From Candidatus Bathyarchaeota archaeon (GTDB lineage Archaea > Thermoproteota > Bathyarchaeia > Bathyarchaeales > Bathycorpusculaceae): a stretch of DNA of 28,582 nucleotides. The notes beneath the pieces were generated by a model. That model saw nothing but the letters and a program-made list of their open reading frames with translations, was not told the origin of the DNA and did no database searches. The translations under genes were made by a program, and so were the position numbers. Where the stretch lies: NCBI GenBank assembly GCA_030672945.1, contig DAOVFL010000002.1:1-28582 (forward strand), written 5' to 3'. Position 1 is the stretch's first letter, and the number at the start of each line of letters is the position of its first letter. This document shows positions 16,816 to 24,190 of the stretch, one piece after another.

Positions 16816-17130
16816 CTAGCCGAATAATGCTCCTAATCCTTCTAGTGCTGCTTCTTCCTTTGATTTTTCTTCCTCTTCCTTCTTTTTCTTTTCCTCTTCT
16901 GCTGGTTTGGCTTCTTCTACTGGTGCAGCCGCTGCTACTGGCGCAGCCATCATAGTCGGGGCAGACTTGATTGCTTCGTCAATGTCAACTTCAGCTAAAG
17001 AAGCAATTAATGCTTTGACTCTCACTGTTTCCACGTTTACGCCCGCCGCTGTTAAAACTTTTGATAGATTTTTTTCGTTTATTTTTTTTCCAGCTTTGTG
17101 AAGGATCATCGCAGCATACATGTATTCCAT
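16816..17130 (-). CDS. rpl12: ribosomal stalk protein P1 (L12 family)
   Basis: A 104-residue acidic stalk protein. The N-terminal dimerisation half begins MEYMYAAMILHKAGKKINE. An Ala-rich hinge (APVAAAAPVEEAKP) leads to a charged Lys/Glu segment and the conserved GLGALFG end that recruits translation elongation factors. It is the last gene of the secE-spt5-L11-L1-P0-P1 cluster, 27 bases after P0, the conserved archaeal order. Confidence 0.96.
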   Translation of the reverse strand: MEYMYAAMILHKAGKKINEKNLSKVLTAAGVNVETVRVKALIASLAEVDIDEAIKSAPTMMAAPVAAAAPVEEAKPAEEEKKKKEEEEKSKEEAALEGLGALFG

Positions 17131-17157
17131 ACCTTTTCACCTCTTCATTCAACTATT

Positions 17158-18051
17158 TTAGCTTTTTTCAGCCTCTTCAGAGGGCTCAGCCTTTTCTTCT
17201 AGAGTGGATAATCGACTACTTAAACTTAACATTTCAGCATGAGCTTTCCTAATCAAGTCCTCTATTGTTTCTTTAGTGGGTACAACTGCATTCATCGCCA
17301 ATGCGTAGGCTTCTTGGTTGGCAATTTGCAGGAGCATTATCATGTTTTCCATTGTCGGATATGCCACGTTTAGTGACAGCGCGAAAGCATCTGCATGGGC
17401 ATTTTCAATGCTTTGTCGAGTTTCCTCTAAGTCTATCTGAAGCTGGTCTTCGGTTATTATTAGACCCTCATCATAGGCAACTTTCATGGCAAGTCCAGCT
17501 TCAACCGGTTTTATCCCAAGCCTTGATAGTATACTTGCAAGCCTTTCAGAAATGGCATCACCTTCCTTAGCGACTAATGTATCCTTAGTTATCCAGACGC
17601 TTCCAGACTCTATTCTTGTAGGTAAACCTACAGCATTAAGATGGCTAATTACTGGACCTGGTGGCTGCCCAGTGTTTCCAGCGGGCACTATGACGTCGAA
17701 GGCTGCTATGTCACCTGACTTGGCGGTCGTCATGACTTTACCCTTTTCCAAAAGTAATGCAAGCTTGAACGGGTTCAAATCCGTAAAAAGATAAAGGTTT
17801 GCTCCTTCTAATAATTCTAAAAGATTTTTCAGTCCCGGTTTTTCCTTACAATCTTCAATAGCCATCTTCATCAAAGTGTTTTTTATGACACGCATGAAAA
17901 CTTTATCCGCCAGATTTTTCTTGAATCCCTGCAGTTGAGGAGCCCTAACCTTCTGTAGGCTAGCTATTCCAATAGCCTTATATTTCCGTATTAACTGTGC
18001 AATCTCTTCAACTTCACTGATTTTCTTCTGCAAAACCTGCTGGGATGGCAT
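17158..18051 (-). CDS. rpl10: ribosomal stalk base protein P0 (L10)
   Basis: P0 anchors the P1 dimers to 23S rRNA. It has 297 residues, with the rRNA-binding domain (KKISEVEEIAQLIRKYKAIGIASLQ) and the archaeal insertion domain (PAGNTGQPPGPVISHLNAVG), then helical P1-binding segments (about 200-275). The end is LSTLEEKAEPSEEAEKS and lacks the GLGxLFG peptide that archaeal P0 proteins normally share with P1. Neither of the other frames downstream supplies it, so a simple frameshift does not explain the loss. It lies between L1 (13 bases) and P1. Confidence 0.94.
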   Translation of the reverse strand: MPSQQVLQKKISEVEEIAQLIRKYKAIGIASLQKVRAPQLQGFKKNLADKVFMRVIKNTLMKMAIEDCKEKPGLKNLLELLEGANLYLFTDLNPFKLALLLEKGKVMTTAKSGDIAAFDVIVPAGNTGQPPGPVISHLNAVGLPTRIESGSVWITKDTLVAKEGDAISERLASILSRLGIKPVEAGLAMKVAYDEGLIITEDQLQIDLEETRQSIENAHADAFALSLNVAYPTMENMIMLLQIANQEAYALAMNAVVPTKETIEDLIRKAHAEMLSLSSRLSTLEEKAEPSEEAEKS

Positions 18052-18064
18052 CTGCTTTCCTCTC

Positions 18065-18715
18065 TCATGTAATCTTCACAGGAGCGCCCATAGAAGTTTT
18101 AAGATAAACTGTCTTTATGTTTTTTATTCCTCTCTTAAGTTTTCCTTCTATAGTTTTTAAAACTGTTTGAACGTTTTCAGCTATTTTCTCTTCGTTCATG
18201 CTTTCAGTTCCAACACGGCATCGAATGATTGGTTGGTTGCGCATCCTTACAAAAATCATTTTACGATATTTCTTCATTAAACCTGCTATAGCCACTGTTG
18301 GCGGAACAGGCATAGGCATCTTTCCCCTAGGACCTAAAGCGGGACCTAATATCTTGCCAACAAGAGGCATCAGAGGAGCCTCAGCTAAGAAAAAATCATA
18401 TTCATTAGCTACTTTTCGCAGGTCCTTCTTTTTACCGGCTAATTTCTTAAGTTCGTCCCTTCCAATCACAAGGTCTGCTTTCGCCTTCTTCGCTTTTAAT
18501 GCTAGTTCTCCCGTGGCGATAACGCATATCTTGTTTGGTTTCTCCAAAGCGGAATGCGGTAGTTCTATTCGTTCCTGAATTTTTCCTTCAGGAGATTTCA
18601 TGTCAATGTCCTTCAGATTTATAACGAGTTCAAAGGATTGAGTGAAATTCCTTTTTTTGGATTTTTCTTTCGCTTCTTTAATTGCATTTGTTATTGTTTT
18701 TAGGTTTAGGGACAT
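18065..18715 (-). CDS. rpl1: 50S ribosomal protein L1
   Basis: A 216-residue L1 protein of the normal archaeal length, binding 23S rRNA at the L1 stalk near the E site. It has the family block PLVGKILGPALGPRGKMPMPVPP and the RNA-binding N- and C-terminal halves (SFELVINLKDIDMKSPEGKIQE and KTVYLKTSMGAPVKI). In several archaea L1 also represses its own mRNA. The 55-base space before it contains its own TATA-like element and a small hairpin. Confidence 0.96.
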   Translation of the reverse strand: MSLNLKTITNAIKEAKEKSKKRNFTQSFELVINLKDIDMKSPEGKIQERIELPHSALEKPNKICVIATGELALKAKKAKADLVIGRDELKKLAGKKKDLRKVANEYDFFLAEAPLMPLVGKILGPALGPRGKMPMPVPPTVAIAGLMKKYRKMIFVRMRNQPIIRCRVGTESMNEEKIAENVQTVLKTIEGKLKRGIKNIKTVYLKTSMGAPVKIT

Positions 18716-18725
18716 TCTAGGGGCG

Positions 18726-18741
18726 CCTCATGGCAATGAGG
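18726..18741 (-). promoter_or_regulatory. hairpin in the L1 leader, possible L1 autoregulatory element
   Basis: On the minus strand CCTCAT-TGCC-ATGAGG forms a perfect 6-bp hairpin 11 bases before the L1 start codon. A GGCGCC palindrome adjoins it. L1 is a known translational repressor of its own mRNA in methanogens, but I do not recognise the canonical L1-binding loop here, so the role is a guess. Confidence 0.35.
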
Positions 18742-18754
18742 AAGGGGAATACGG

Positions 18755-18763
18755 TTATAAAAA
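18755..18763 (-). promoter_or_regulatory. TATA-like element upstream of L1
   Basis: TTTTTATAA on the minus strand lies 40-48 bases before the L1 start, suggesting an internal promoter for L1-P0-P1. A start site 25 bases downstream would fall inside the hairpin at 18726-18741. Confidence 0.4.
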
Positions 18764-18770
18764 TATTCTC

Positions 18771-19265
18771 TTAATCTTGGCTTTTATTGAATAGCTCGTT
18801 ATGCAAGCCTTCATCCATTTCTCTCTGCAATTCACGTGGATCTTTACCTTCGACTGTAACTCCCATACTCACACAGCTTCCAAGTACTTCTTTTGCTGCA
18901 GCTTTCAAGGTTTTCGCTAAGAGCTCTGAATGTTTAAGCTTGGATATATGTACGATCTGTTCCATGGTAAGGTTTCCTACTTTCTCCGTGTTAGGCGTTC
19001 CTGAACCTTTCTTAATCTTAAGTTCGCTTACTATGAGGGCGGATGTTGTTGGTGTTCCAACACTGACTTCAAACTCTTTGGTTTCAGGGTTAACTGTGAC
19101 CTTTACAGGAACCTTCATCCCAGCGTAACCTTTCGTAAGCTCGTTTATCTTGTTCACAATTTCCAGAATGTTTACACCTAACGGTCCCAAAGCCGGACCT
19201 AATGGTGGCCCAGCTGTTGCCTGCCCTCCACCTATGAGCAAATTCACTACTTTTCTCTCACTCAC
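18771..19265 (-). CDS. rpl11: 50S ribosomal protein L11
   Basis: A 164-residue L11 protein of the GTPase-associated centre. The glycine/proline-rich block GGQATAGPPLGPALGPLGVNI is diagnostic, and the C-terminal rRNA-binding domain contains the NTEKVGNLTMEQIVHISKLK segment. The GTG start directly follows the TAG of spt5 with no gap. The next gene, L1, is 55 bases away. Confidence 0.96.
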   Translation of the reverse strand: MSERKVVNLLIGGGQATAGPPLGPALGPLGVNILEIVNKINELTKGYAGMKVPVKVTVNPETKEFEVSVGTPTTSALIVSELKIKKGSGTPNTEKVGNLTMEQIVHISKLKHSELLAKTLKAAAKEVLGSCVSMGVTVEGKDPRELQREMDEGLHNELFNKSQD

Positions 19266-19754
19266 CTATACTTCACCACTTTCACTTTTCGCTTTTTCAA
19301 CCAGCTTAACGTAATCAGAATGAACAGTTATTGGCAGCGTGAAAGTCGCCTCCAACAGTTCAAGCGTAACCTCCTCCTTAACCTTGTCAATACGGGTTAT
19401 TTTTGCGCGCATCCCTTTGAACGGTCCACCAGTCACTTCCACAATGTCATTTTCACTTAATTCTTCAATTATTGGTACTTTAATAATGTACCTTTCAACT
19501 TCTGAGAAGTTTACTAGGCCCGGAACCCTTGACCGCACATGTTTGATGCCTGCTATAGCCTCTTCCACGAAGTGTGGACTGGGGGTTTCTATGAAAACAT
19601 AACCTCTTAATGTTTCGGGGACAAGAATGGCTTTGATAGGTATTTTTTTCATTTTAATCTTTGCAGAGACAAGTTTAGCTACATTTCTCTCTTGCCCTGT
19701 TGTTGTTCTAACAGCAAAAATCTTTGTCGCTGGTTTTTCCTCGTTTTTCTCCAT
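19266..19754 (-). CDS. spt5: transcription elongation factor Spt5 (NusG)
   Basis: A 162-residue archaeal Spt5. An NGN domain (KIFAVRTTTGQERNVAKLV, IKAILVPETLRGYVFIE, FVEEAIAGIKHVRSRVPGLV) is followed by a KOW domain (NDIVEVTGGPFKGMRAKITRID). It binds the RNA polymerase clamp with Spt4 for processivity and couples to the ribosome. It lies between secE and L11, the conserved archaeal and bacterial arrangement. Confidence 0.96.
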   Translation of the reverse strand: MEKNEEKPATKIFAVRTTTGQERNVAKLVSAKIKMKKIPIKAILVPETLRGYVFIETPSPHFVEEAIAGIKHVRSRVPGLVNFSEVERYIIKVPIIEELSENDIVEVTGGPFKGMRAKITRIDKVKEEVTLELLEATFTLPITVHSDYVKLVEKAKSESGEV

Positions 19755-19769
19755 AAAGATTTCTTCCTT

Positions 19770-19949
19770 CTAGGATACAGGACCTTGCTGCAGAACCGAG
19801 GACAATAATTTAATTATGAACCCAATCAACCCGATTGCACCTATGCCTAGAAAGCATATTTTAATCGACAGCCAAAGCTCAGTTTTTCCCGGTTTTACAG
19901 TTAATTTTAATGTTCTCGAACACTGAGATAGGAATGATCTTATACCCAT
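19770..19949 (-). CDS. secE: preprotein translocase subunit SecE (Sec61 gamma)
   Basis: A 59-residue protein, easily missed for its size. It begins MGIRSFLSQCSRTLKLTVKP with the amphipathic helix and the KPGKTELW turn typical of Sec61-gamma, then one transmembrane helix (about 30-52) ending LLSSVLQQGPVS. It clamps the SecY channel. The position directly before spt5 is the conserved place for secE. The ATG at 19949 follows TATA-like elements at 19969-19977 and 19981-19990. An ATG seven bases upstream is in another frame and ends after about 25 codons. Confidence 0.92.
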   Translation of the reverse strand: MGIRSFLSQCSRTLKLTVKPGKTELWLSIKICFLGIGAIGLIGFIIKLLSSVLQQGPVS

Positions 19950-19980
19950 GGTTCATCTCACACTCAACATTTAAATTATG

Positions 19981-19990
19981 ATATAAATAT
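19981..19990 (-). promoter_or_regulatory. TATA box for the secE-spt5-L11 transcript
   Basis: The AT-rich element ATATAAATAT lies 32-41 bases before the secE ATG and predicts a leader of about 10 nt. A second candidate, ATTTAAATT at 19969-19977, would give a leaderless mRNA. Confidence 0.45.
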
Positions 19991-20068
19991 TACTGTAGCT
20001 GTCAGTTCTAATAGATAAACCGGAACATTTCTATTAACTTTTCCCTTTTAAAGCCTTGAATGCTTATC

Positions 20069-20899
20069 TTAATGTTTGATCTTTCTGAAGGATAAACCTA
20101 ATTCATTAAGCATTTCAACAAGCTTTGGCTTGTCTTCACTTTTTATCCCTTTCCAATCTAAAACTGCAAATTCAACATGTTCTAACGTCCTTTCCACGCA
20201 CTGCTTAAGAACCTGCAAATCTGTACTTGGAAGAGCATATTTCGGAATCATATGGCCAAAAGCCAAATTTTTTTCCAACGCCATTCTCGTGAACTTACGG
20301 TTGTAATGGGGTCCACCTATGCCGATTACAGCTTCGGCTGGGAAATCACCGAATTTGGAAACAGCCTCCATAGTTGCGCGGGCAACCGCCTTAGCTGCCT
20401 TCAGATCCTTCCATTGTTTAGGTGAGCTGCCCAATTCAGTAAACATTGCTGGTGCGTTTAGGGAAGGCCCGTGATGAGTGCATTCGTAAGAAACTTCGTA
20501 GTTGAGCTGCATCTCCTCTTTAAGACGCATCATACTCTTTAGAACCTCTCTCATGGCATTTGCAGGTGAAACGGATACTTTTCTAGGGATTCCACCTAGA
20601 CTCGCTTCTCCTAAGTTACCTGGAGTATGCGTTGAAAGCGTTGGGGTTCCACTGATACTGCTATGTCTTGAAATGAATACTACGAGTTCAGGGCTAGGAA
20701 AAAACTCCATCAAGTCTTGGGCGTATACAGATTCGTCTCTTAATGTTATTAGCTTGACTTCTCCATAGCTAACTTCAGTCGTGTAGACATGGTTTCCTTG
20801 AAAACTTTCTGTTGTCTCGCTGAAATTGTAGTGATTTAGAATCTGTTTCTTAATGTTCAAGCTTGCTATGTCCTTGTTTGAAGCAACAATTAGAATCAT
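20069..20899 (-). CDS. dtdA: D-aminoacyl-tRNA deacylase, archaeal/plant type (DTD2/GEK1)
   Basis: Hydrolyses D-amino acids wrongly attached to tRNA. The 276-residue length fits the archaeal enzyme. Family blocks include SRHSSISGTPTLSTHTPGN (near 77-95), CTHHGPSLNAPAMFTELGSS, GIGGPHYNRKFT and the C-terminal FGHMIPKYAL; the His residues in these blocks are the likely zinc or catalytic ligands. The ATG start is clear. It is on the same strand as secE, 119 bases upstream, and divergent from the carbamoyltransferase. Confidence 0.94.
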   Translation of the reverse strand: MILIVASNKDIASLNIKKQILNHYNFSETTESFQGNHVYTTEVSYGEVKLITLRDESVYAQDLMEFFPSPELVVFISRHSSISGTPTLSTHTPGNLGEASLGGIPRKVSVSPANAMREVLKSMMRLKEEMQLNYEVSYECTHHGPSLNAPAMFTELGSSPKQWKDLKAAKAVARATMEAVSKFGDFPAEAVIGIGGPHYNRKFTRMALEKNLAFGHMIPKYALPSTDLQVLKQCVERTLEHVEFAVLDWKGIKSEDKPKLVEMLNELGLSFRKIKH

Positions 20900-20949
20900 C
20901 AGATACTACCTTGTACAGGTTCAACAACTAATATGTAATGCTCCATAAA

Positions 20950-20958
20950 GCTTATAAT
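20950..20958 (+). promoter_or_regulatory. TATA box for the carbamoyltransferase gene
   Basis: GCTTATAAT predicts a start site near 20980. This lies after the in-frame TTG at 20971 and so supports translation from the ATG at 21001, which has AGGAAGGG just upstream. Confidence 0.45.
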
Positions 20959-21000
20959 TGTTGAAATCGGTTGAAACATGAATTTCAGGAAGGGTTAAAA

Positions 21001-21915
21001 ATGCACCTGATTAATTTTAAGAACTTGACAGGTCAACAACTTGCGGGAATTATTGATAAGGCTATTGAAGTGAAACAGAACCCGGAAAAATATCGAATGG
21101 ACTTAGATGATAAGTCTTTGGCCATGATCTTTCAGAAAACCTCAACAAGAACTAGAATCTCTTTTGAAGTTGCTATGACCCAACTTGGCGGTCACGCTCT
21201 TTACATAGATTGGCGAACGACGAATTTTACCATGGCAGATATCTACGATGAGATGAAGTATTTGTCACGTAACGTTGACTGTGTAATGGCGAGGTTGAAG
21301 AAGAATGCAGATTTGCAGATAATGGCTAAAGCATCCCGCGTTCCAATAGTCAACGGATGTGACGAGAAATATCATCCAAGCCAGGTAATAGCAGATTTAA
21401 TGATCATGAAAGAGAAGAAGGGAAAACTGAAAGGAGTAAAACTTGTTTACATAGGTGTTCACAACAACGTTTGCAATTCGCTTATTGAAGGATGCACAAA
21501 ATTGGGAGTTAAAATCACAACTGTAACGCCGATTTTCAACGAGCTTTCAAGAGATGAAGAGCTTCTGGAAGATGCTAGAAAAACAGGGTTATATGAGACT
21601 ACGCTGAATGTTAGGCAAGCTGTTGGAGACGCAGATTTTGTTTATACGGACACTTGGGTTGACATGGAATTTTTCACAGACCCGAAGTATGCCACTGAAA
21701 AGGAGAAACGCGATAAACTTATGATGCCATACCAAATAAACAAGGAACTACTAAAGGAAAGTGATGCATACGTAATGCATGACATGCCTATCCATCGAGG
21801 CTATGAAATAAGCCGAGACGTAATTGAAAGCCTAAAATCCATAATATATGAACAAAGCGAAAACAGACTGTACTCAGCTAAGGCAATAATACTGAAACTT
21901 TTAGGAAAATATTAG
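21001..21915 (+). CDS. ornithine carbamoyltransferase-like enzyme, substrate uncertain
   Basis: A 304-residue aspartate/ornithine carbamoyltransferase. The carbamoyl-phosphate side is intact: STRTR (48-52), Arg98 in VMARL, and HPSQ (125-128). The second-substrate side is not the ornithine consensus. Where ornithine enzymes have Asp-x-x-x-Ser-Met-Gly, this has DTWVDME (217-223), and where they have HCLP it has HDMP (260-263). Overall order and length still match ArgF, so citrulline synthesis is the default annotation. A different amino acid, or a protein-linked ornithine, is possible. No other arginine genes are nearby. It ends in an alternating GC run shared with the convergent ftsY end. Confidence 0.85.
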   Translation: MHLINFKNLTGQQLAGIIDKAIEVKQNPEKYRMDLDDKSLAMIFQKTSTRTRISFEVAMTQLGGHALYIDWRTTNFTMADIYDEMKYLSRNVDCVMARLKKNADLQIMAKASRVPIVNGCDEKYHPSQVIADLMIMKEKKGKLKGVKLVYIGVHNNVCNSLIEGCTKLGVKITTVTPIFNELSRDEELLEDARKTGLYETTLNVRQAVGDADFVYTDTWVDMEFFTDPKYATEKEKRDKLMMPYQINKELLKESDAYVMHDMPIHRGYEISRDVIESLKSIIYEQSENRLYSAKAIILKLLGKY

Positions 21916-21924
21916 CGCGCGCGC
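21915..21924. repeat. alternating GC run between convergent genes
   Basis: Ten bases of alternating G and C begin in the carbamoyltransferase stop codon and lie five bases before the ftsY stop on the other strand. This is unusual in an AT-rich region, and such tracts can adopt Z-form DNA. Confidence 0.6.
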
Positions 21925-21928
21925 CCAG

Positions 21929-22834
21929 TTATTTTAGAATCATCTGCACAAATTTTTCTGGTTCAAACTCTTCTAGATCATCATAATTCTGTCCAGTTCC
22001 AACGAAAAGGATTGGTTTTTTTGTCACATATGTAACACTGAGGGCCGAACCGCCTCTTACATCAGCATCAATCTTGGTCAGTATGGTTGCGTCTATACCC
22101 ACACTTTTATGAAACTCTTCCGCCTGCATAACTGCATCGTTGCCAGTCAGGGAATCCACTGTTAGAATGGTAAAGTCCGGTTTGACGACACGTTTGATTT
22201 TTGCAAGTTCGTTCATTAGATTTCGGTTTGTCTGCATCCTGCCAGCAGTGTCTATCAAAACAACATTTGCTCCATGAGCTTCAGCATAGCTCACCGTGTC
22301 GTAAGCCACGGCAGCAGGGTCTGCACCATACTTGTGCTTAATCATGCGTACACCCAATCGTTTAGCATGCTCTTCCAGTTGCTCGATAGATCCTGCTCGG
22401 TAAGTGTCGCTACACGCGAGAACTACGGAACACCCCTTTTTCATCAAGAACTGAGTAAATTTAGCTATGGTTGTTGTTTTTCCAGTACCGTTTATGCCCA
22501 CAAAAATTATGACACAGGGCTCGCCCTTGTTCCGTTTGTTTTCTATAACCGTTAACAGGTCTATTTCATTGTTTGTAAGCATGGCATTCAAGAGTACTTC
22601 ACGAAGATTCGCTTTCACGATTTTTCTGCGGTCTTCAAGCCTTTTAACTTGAACCCCGTCTAAACGTTTTCCCAATTCATTACATATCTGTTCTGCTACG
22701 GGAAAAGCAACATCACTCTCTACTAGGTTTAATCTAAACTCTGAAAGTACTGGGCGCAACTTTTCAGCCTTAAGCTCCGTGGTAGTAATTTTGTTTATGA
22801 GTCCACTGAATCCTGATTTCAGCTTCTCAAACAT
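21929..22834 (-). CDS. ftsY: signal recognition particle receptor FtsY
   Basis: An SRP-type GTPase of 301 residues that receives ribosome-SRP complexes at the membrane. A short N-domain (about 1-100) without a long acidic A-domain is typical of archaea. GTPase motifs are G1 GINGTGKT (113-120), DTYRAGS (143-149), DTAGR (195-199), TKID (253-256) and GTGQ (279-282). Its start overlaps the end of pfdA by eight bases. It is the last gene of the ten-gene cluster. Confidence 0.96.
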   Translation of the reverse strand: MFEKLKSGFSGLINKITTTELKAEKLRPVLSEFRLNLVESDVAFPVAEQICNELGKRLDGVQVKRLEDRRKIVKANLREVLLNAMLTNNEIDLLTVIENKRNKGEPCVIIFVGINGTGKTTTIAKFTQFLMKKGCSVVLACSDTYRAGSIEQLEEHAKRLGVRMIKHKYGADPAAVAYDTVSYAEAHGANVVLIDTAGRMQTNRNLMNELAKIKRVVKPDFTILTVDSLTGNDAVMQAEEFHKSVGIDATILTKIDADVRGGSALSVTYVTKKPILFVGTGQNYDDLEEFEPEKFVQMILK

Positions 22835-23294
22835 GTCCGGAAGGTTTCCCCTTTCTAAGTTCAGTCACTAACTCATCAAGTTTCACACGGTCGTCGTTAA
22901 CTTTCTGTGCAACCTGCGTAAAACGTTGCCGAAGCGACACCCTAGTTTTCTCAAAGTCTTCCAAGCGTCTCTTAATTATCTCCTTTGCTTCCGGCAAGGC
23001 TTTCTCAATAGAGACTCCTGCGCCCATACCGACAATCACTTTATCTAGATCATGAAACTTCGCCTTAACGTAGGAGTTTCCGCCTATTGGTACGAGAAGC
23101 TCTGAACCTACTTTATTTTTCTCCACGCCTTCCAAGGTCATGTTTGCATATGTTAGGTCTGTTATGACAGCGTTCATCATGTTAATTCTGGACTGCAAAG
23201 CTTGTGCTGTTTCTTCAAAAAAACGTATTTCAAAGCTTAATCTTCGAAGCTCTTCTTCAACCTTACTCGCCAACCTTCTTTTCTCCGACAACAA
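22827..23294 (-). CDS. pfdA: prefoldin alpha subunit
   Basis: A 155-residue subunit of the hexameric prefoldin chaperone. Two coiled-coil helices (about 5-45 and 105-150) flank the beta-hairpin region with VPIGGNSYVKA and VIVGMGAGVSIEKAL. The TTG at 23294 makes a 32-base overlap with LX. A later in-frame TTG at 23276, preceded by GGAGAAAAG, would shorten the overlap to 14 bases and start nearer the usual N-terminus. It is translationally coupled to ftsY. Confidence 0.93.
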   Translation of the reverse strand: MLSEKRRLASKVEEELRRLSFEIRFFEETAQALQSRINMMNAVITDLTYANMTLEGVEKNKVGSELLVPIGGNSYVKAKFHDLDKVIVGMGAGVSIEKALPEAKEIIKRRLEDFEKTRVSLRQRFTQVAQKVNDDRVKLDELVTELRKGKPSGHV

Positions 23295-23514
23295 ATTTTT
23301 TCAACAAAGGATTTTCTATCTCTTCAAGTGAGACTTCCTCAACCTTCATTATTTTTATGTGGAAACGCTTCACACGGTGCCTACTTCCTAATTCAGCGTA
23401 AACCTTTTCCACAGCATGCTCAGGTTTAATGGCAACTACTTCCTTTTTGAAAGAAGACTTCAAGTTTGGCTTATGAATTTTACCAATCACCCTGAAGACT
23501 TTCACTTCACTCAT
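23263..23514 (-). CDS. rplX: 50S ribosomal protein LX (L18a/L20e)
   Basis: An 83-residue archaeal LX protein, the short relative of eukaryotic L18a. It begins MSEVKVFRVIGKI and contains AEKVYAELGSRHRVKRFHIKI-like core residues (EHAVEKVYAELGSRHRVKR). It overlaps aIF6 by eight bases and pfdA by up to 32 bases. The aIF6-LX-pfdA-ftsY order is widely conserved in archaea. Confidence 0.93.
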   Translation of the reverse strand: MSEVKVFRVIGKIHKPNLKSSFKKEVVAIKPEHAVEKVYAELGSRHRVKRFHIKIMKVEEVSLEEIENPLLKKFVVGEKKVGE

Positions 23515-24187
23515 CTTCCTTCACAACATCCAAGGCATGCCCAATTATAAACATCTCGGGTCCTGTTGTCAACAATCCCACCACAGCTGCATAACTGTTA
23601 ACAATTAAACCTGTGCCAACGTAAGGTATCCCACAATTGATCGTGCCGACGTCAACTGGAACCTTTAACACGCCTTCCAGAAGTTCCCGTTCAGAATCCC
23701 TCAACAGAGGATGCGCCAAAACACCTTTATTTGTTGCCACAGCTAGCGATCCTACATACGGCAAACCCGCAATCTCACCAGGTACTACTTCAACATTTAA
23801 AGTTTCAGAGATTTCCTTAATTTCTGACGTATCCAATCGTGGATCAACAACTGCACCGTGGTCGTTTGTTAGGACCATGTTTCCATAAGCAGTTCTCCTA
23901 GTTTTCATCACTGCCATGTTTCCTTTAAAAACGGATTGTATAGTTTCGATTTCCTTGTTTCGAACGAAGTGTGGAAGCAGTATCCCATTTGAGTTTGCAC
24001 ATGCAAGTGCCCCGGCGAGAACGGAGTCGCCGATCATTGTACGAATTAGTTTAACCTTCAGCCGTTTTTCCAGTCTTTCAGCCTTCCGAAGTGTGGCCCA
24101 TCCTGGAATGATGAGCATCTTATCCGTAGTAAGTGAGTATACACCTATGCATGCACTTCCAGCGAAACTAAATTGGTAAATGGCCAA
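23507..24187 (-). CDS. eif6: translation initiation factor 6
   Basis: A 226-residue anti-association factor that binds the large subunit and blocks premature subunit joining. The pseudo-fivefold repeats are visible (GSACIGVYSLTTDKMLI, NSNGILLPHFV, NDHGAVVDP, TNKGVLAHPLL, NSYAAVVGLLT). It follows L31e by three bases and overlaps LX by eight, typical of tight archaeal coupling. Confidence 0.96.
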   Translation of the reverse strand: MAIYQFSFAGSACIGVYSLTTDKMLIIPGWATLRKAERLEKRLKVKLIRTMIGDSVLAGALACANSNGILLPHFVRNKEIETIQSVFKGNMAVMKTRRTAYGNMVLTNDHGAVVDPRLDTSEIKEISETLNVEVVPGEIAGLPYVGSLAVATNKGVLAHPLLRDSERELLEGVLKVPVDVGTINCGIPYVGTGLIVNSYAAVVGLLTTGPEMFIIGHALDVVKEDE

Positions 24188-24190
24188 GGA

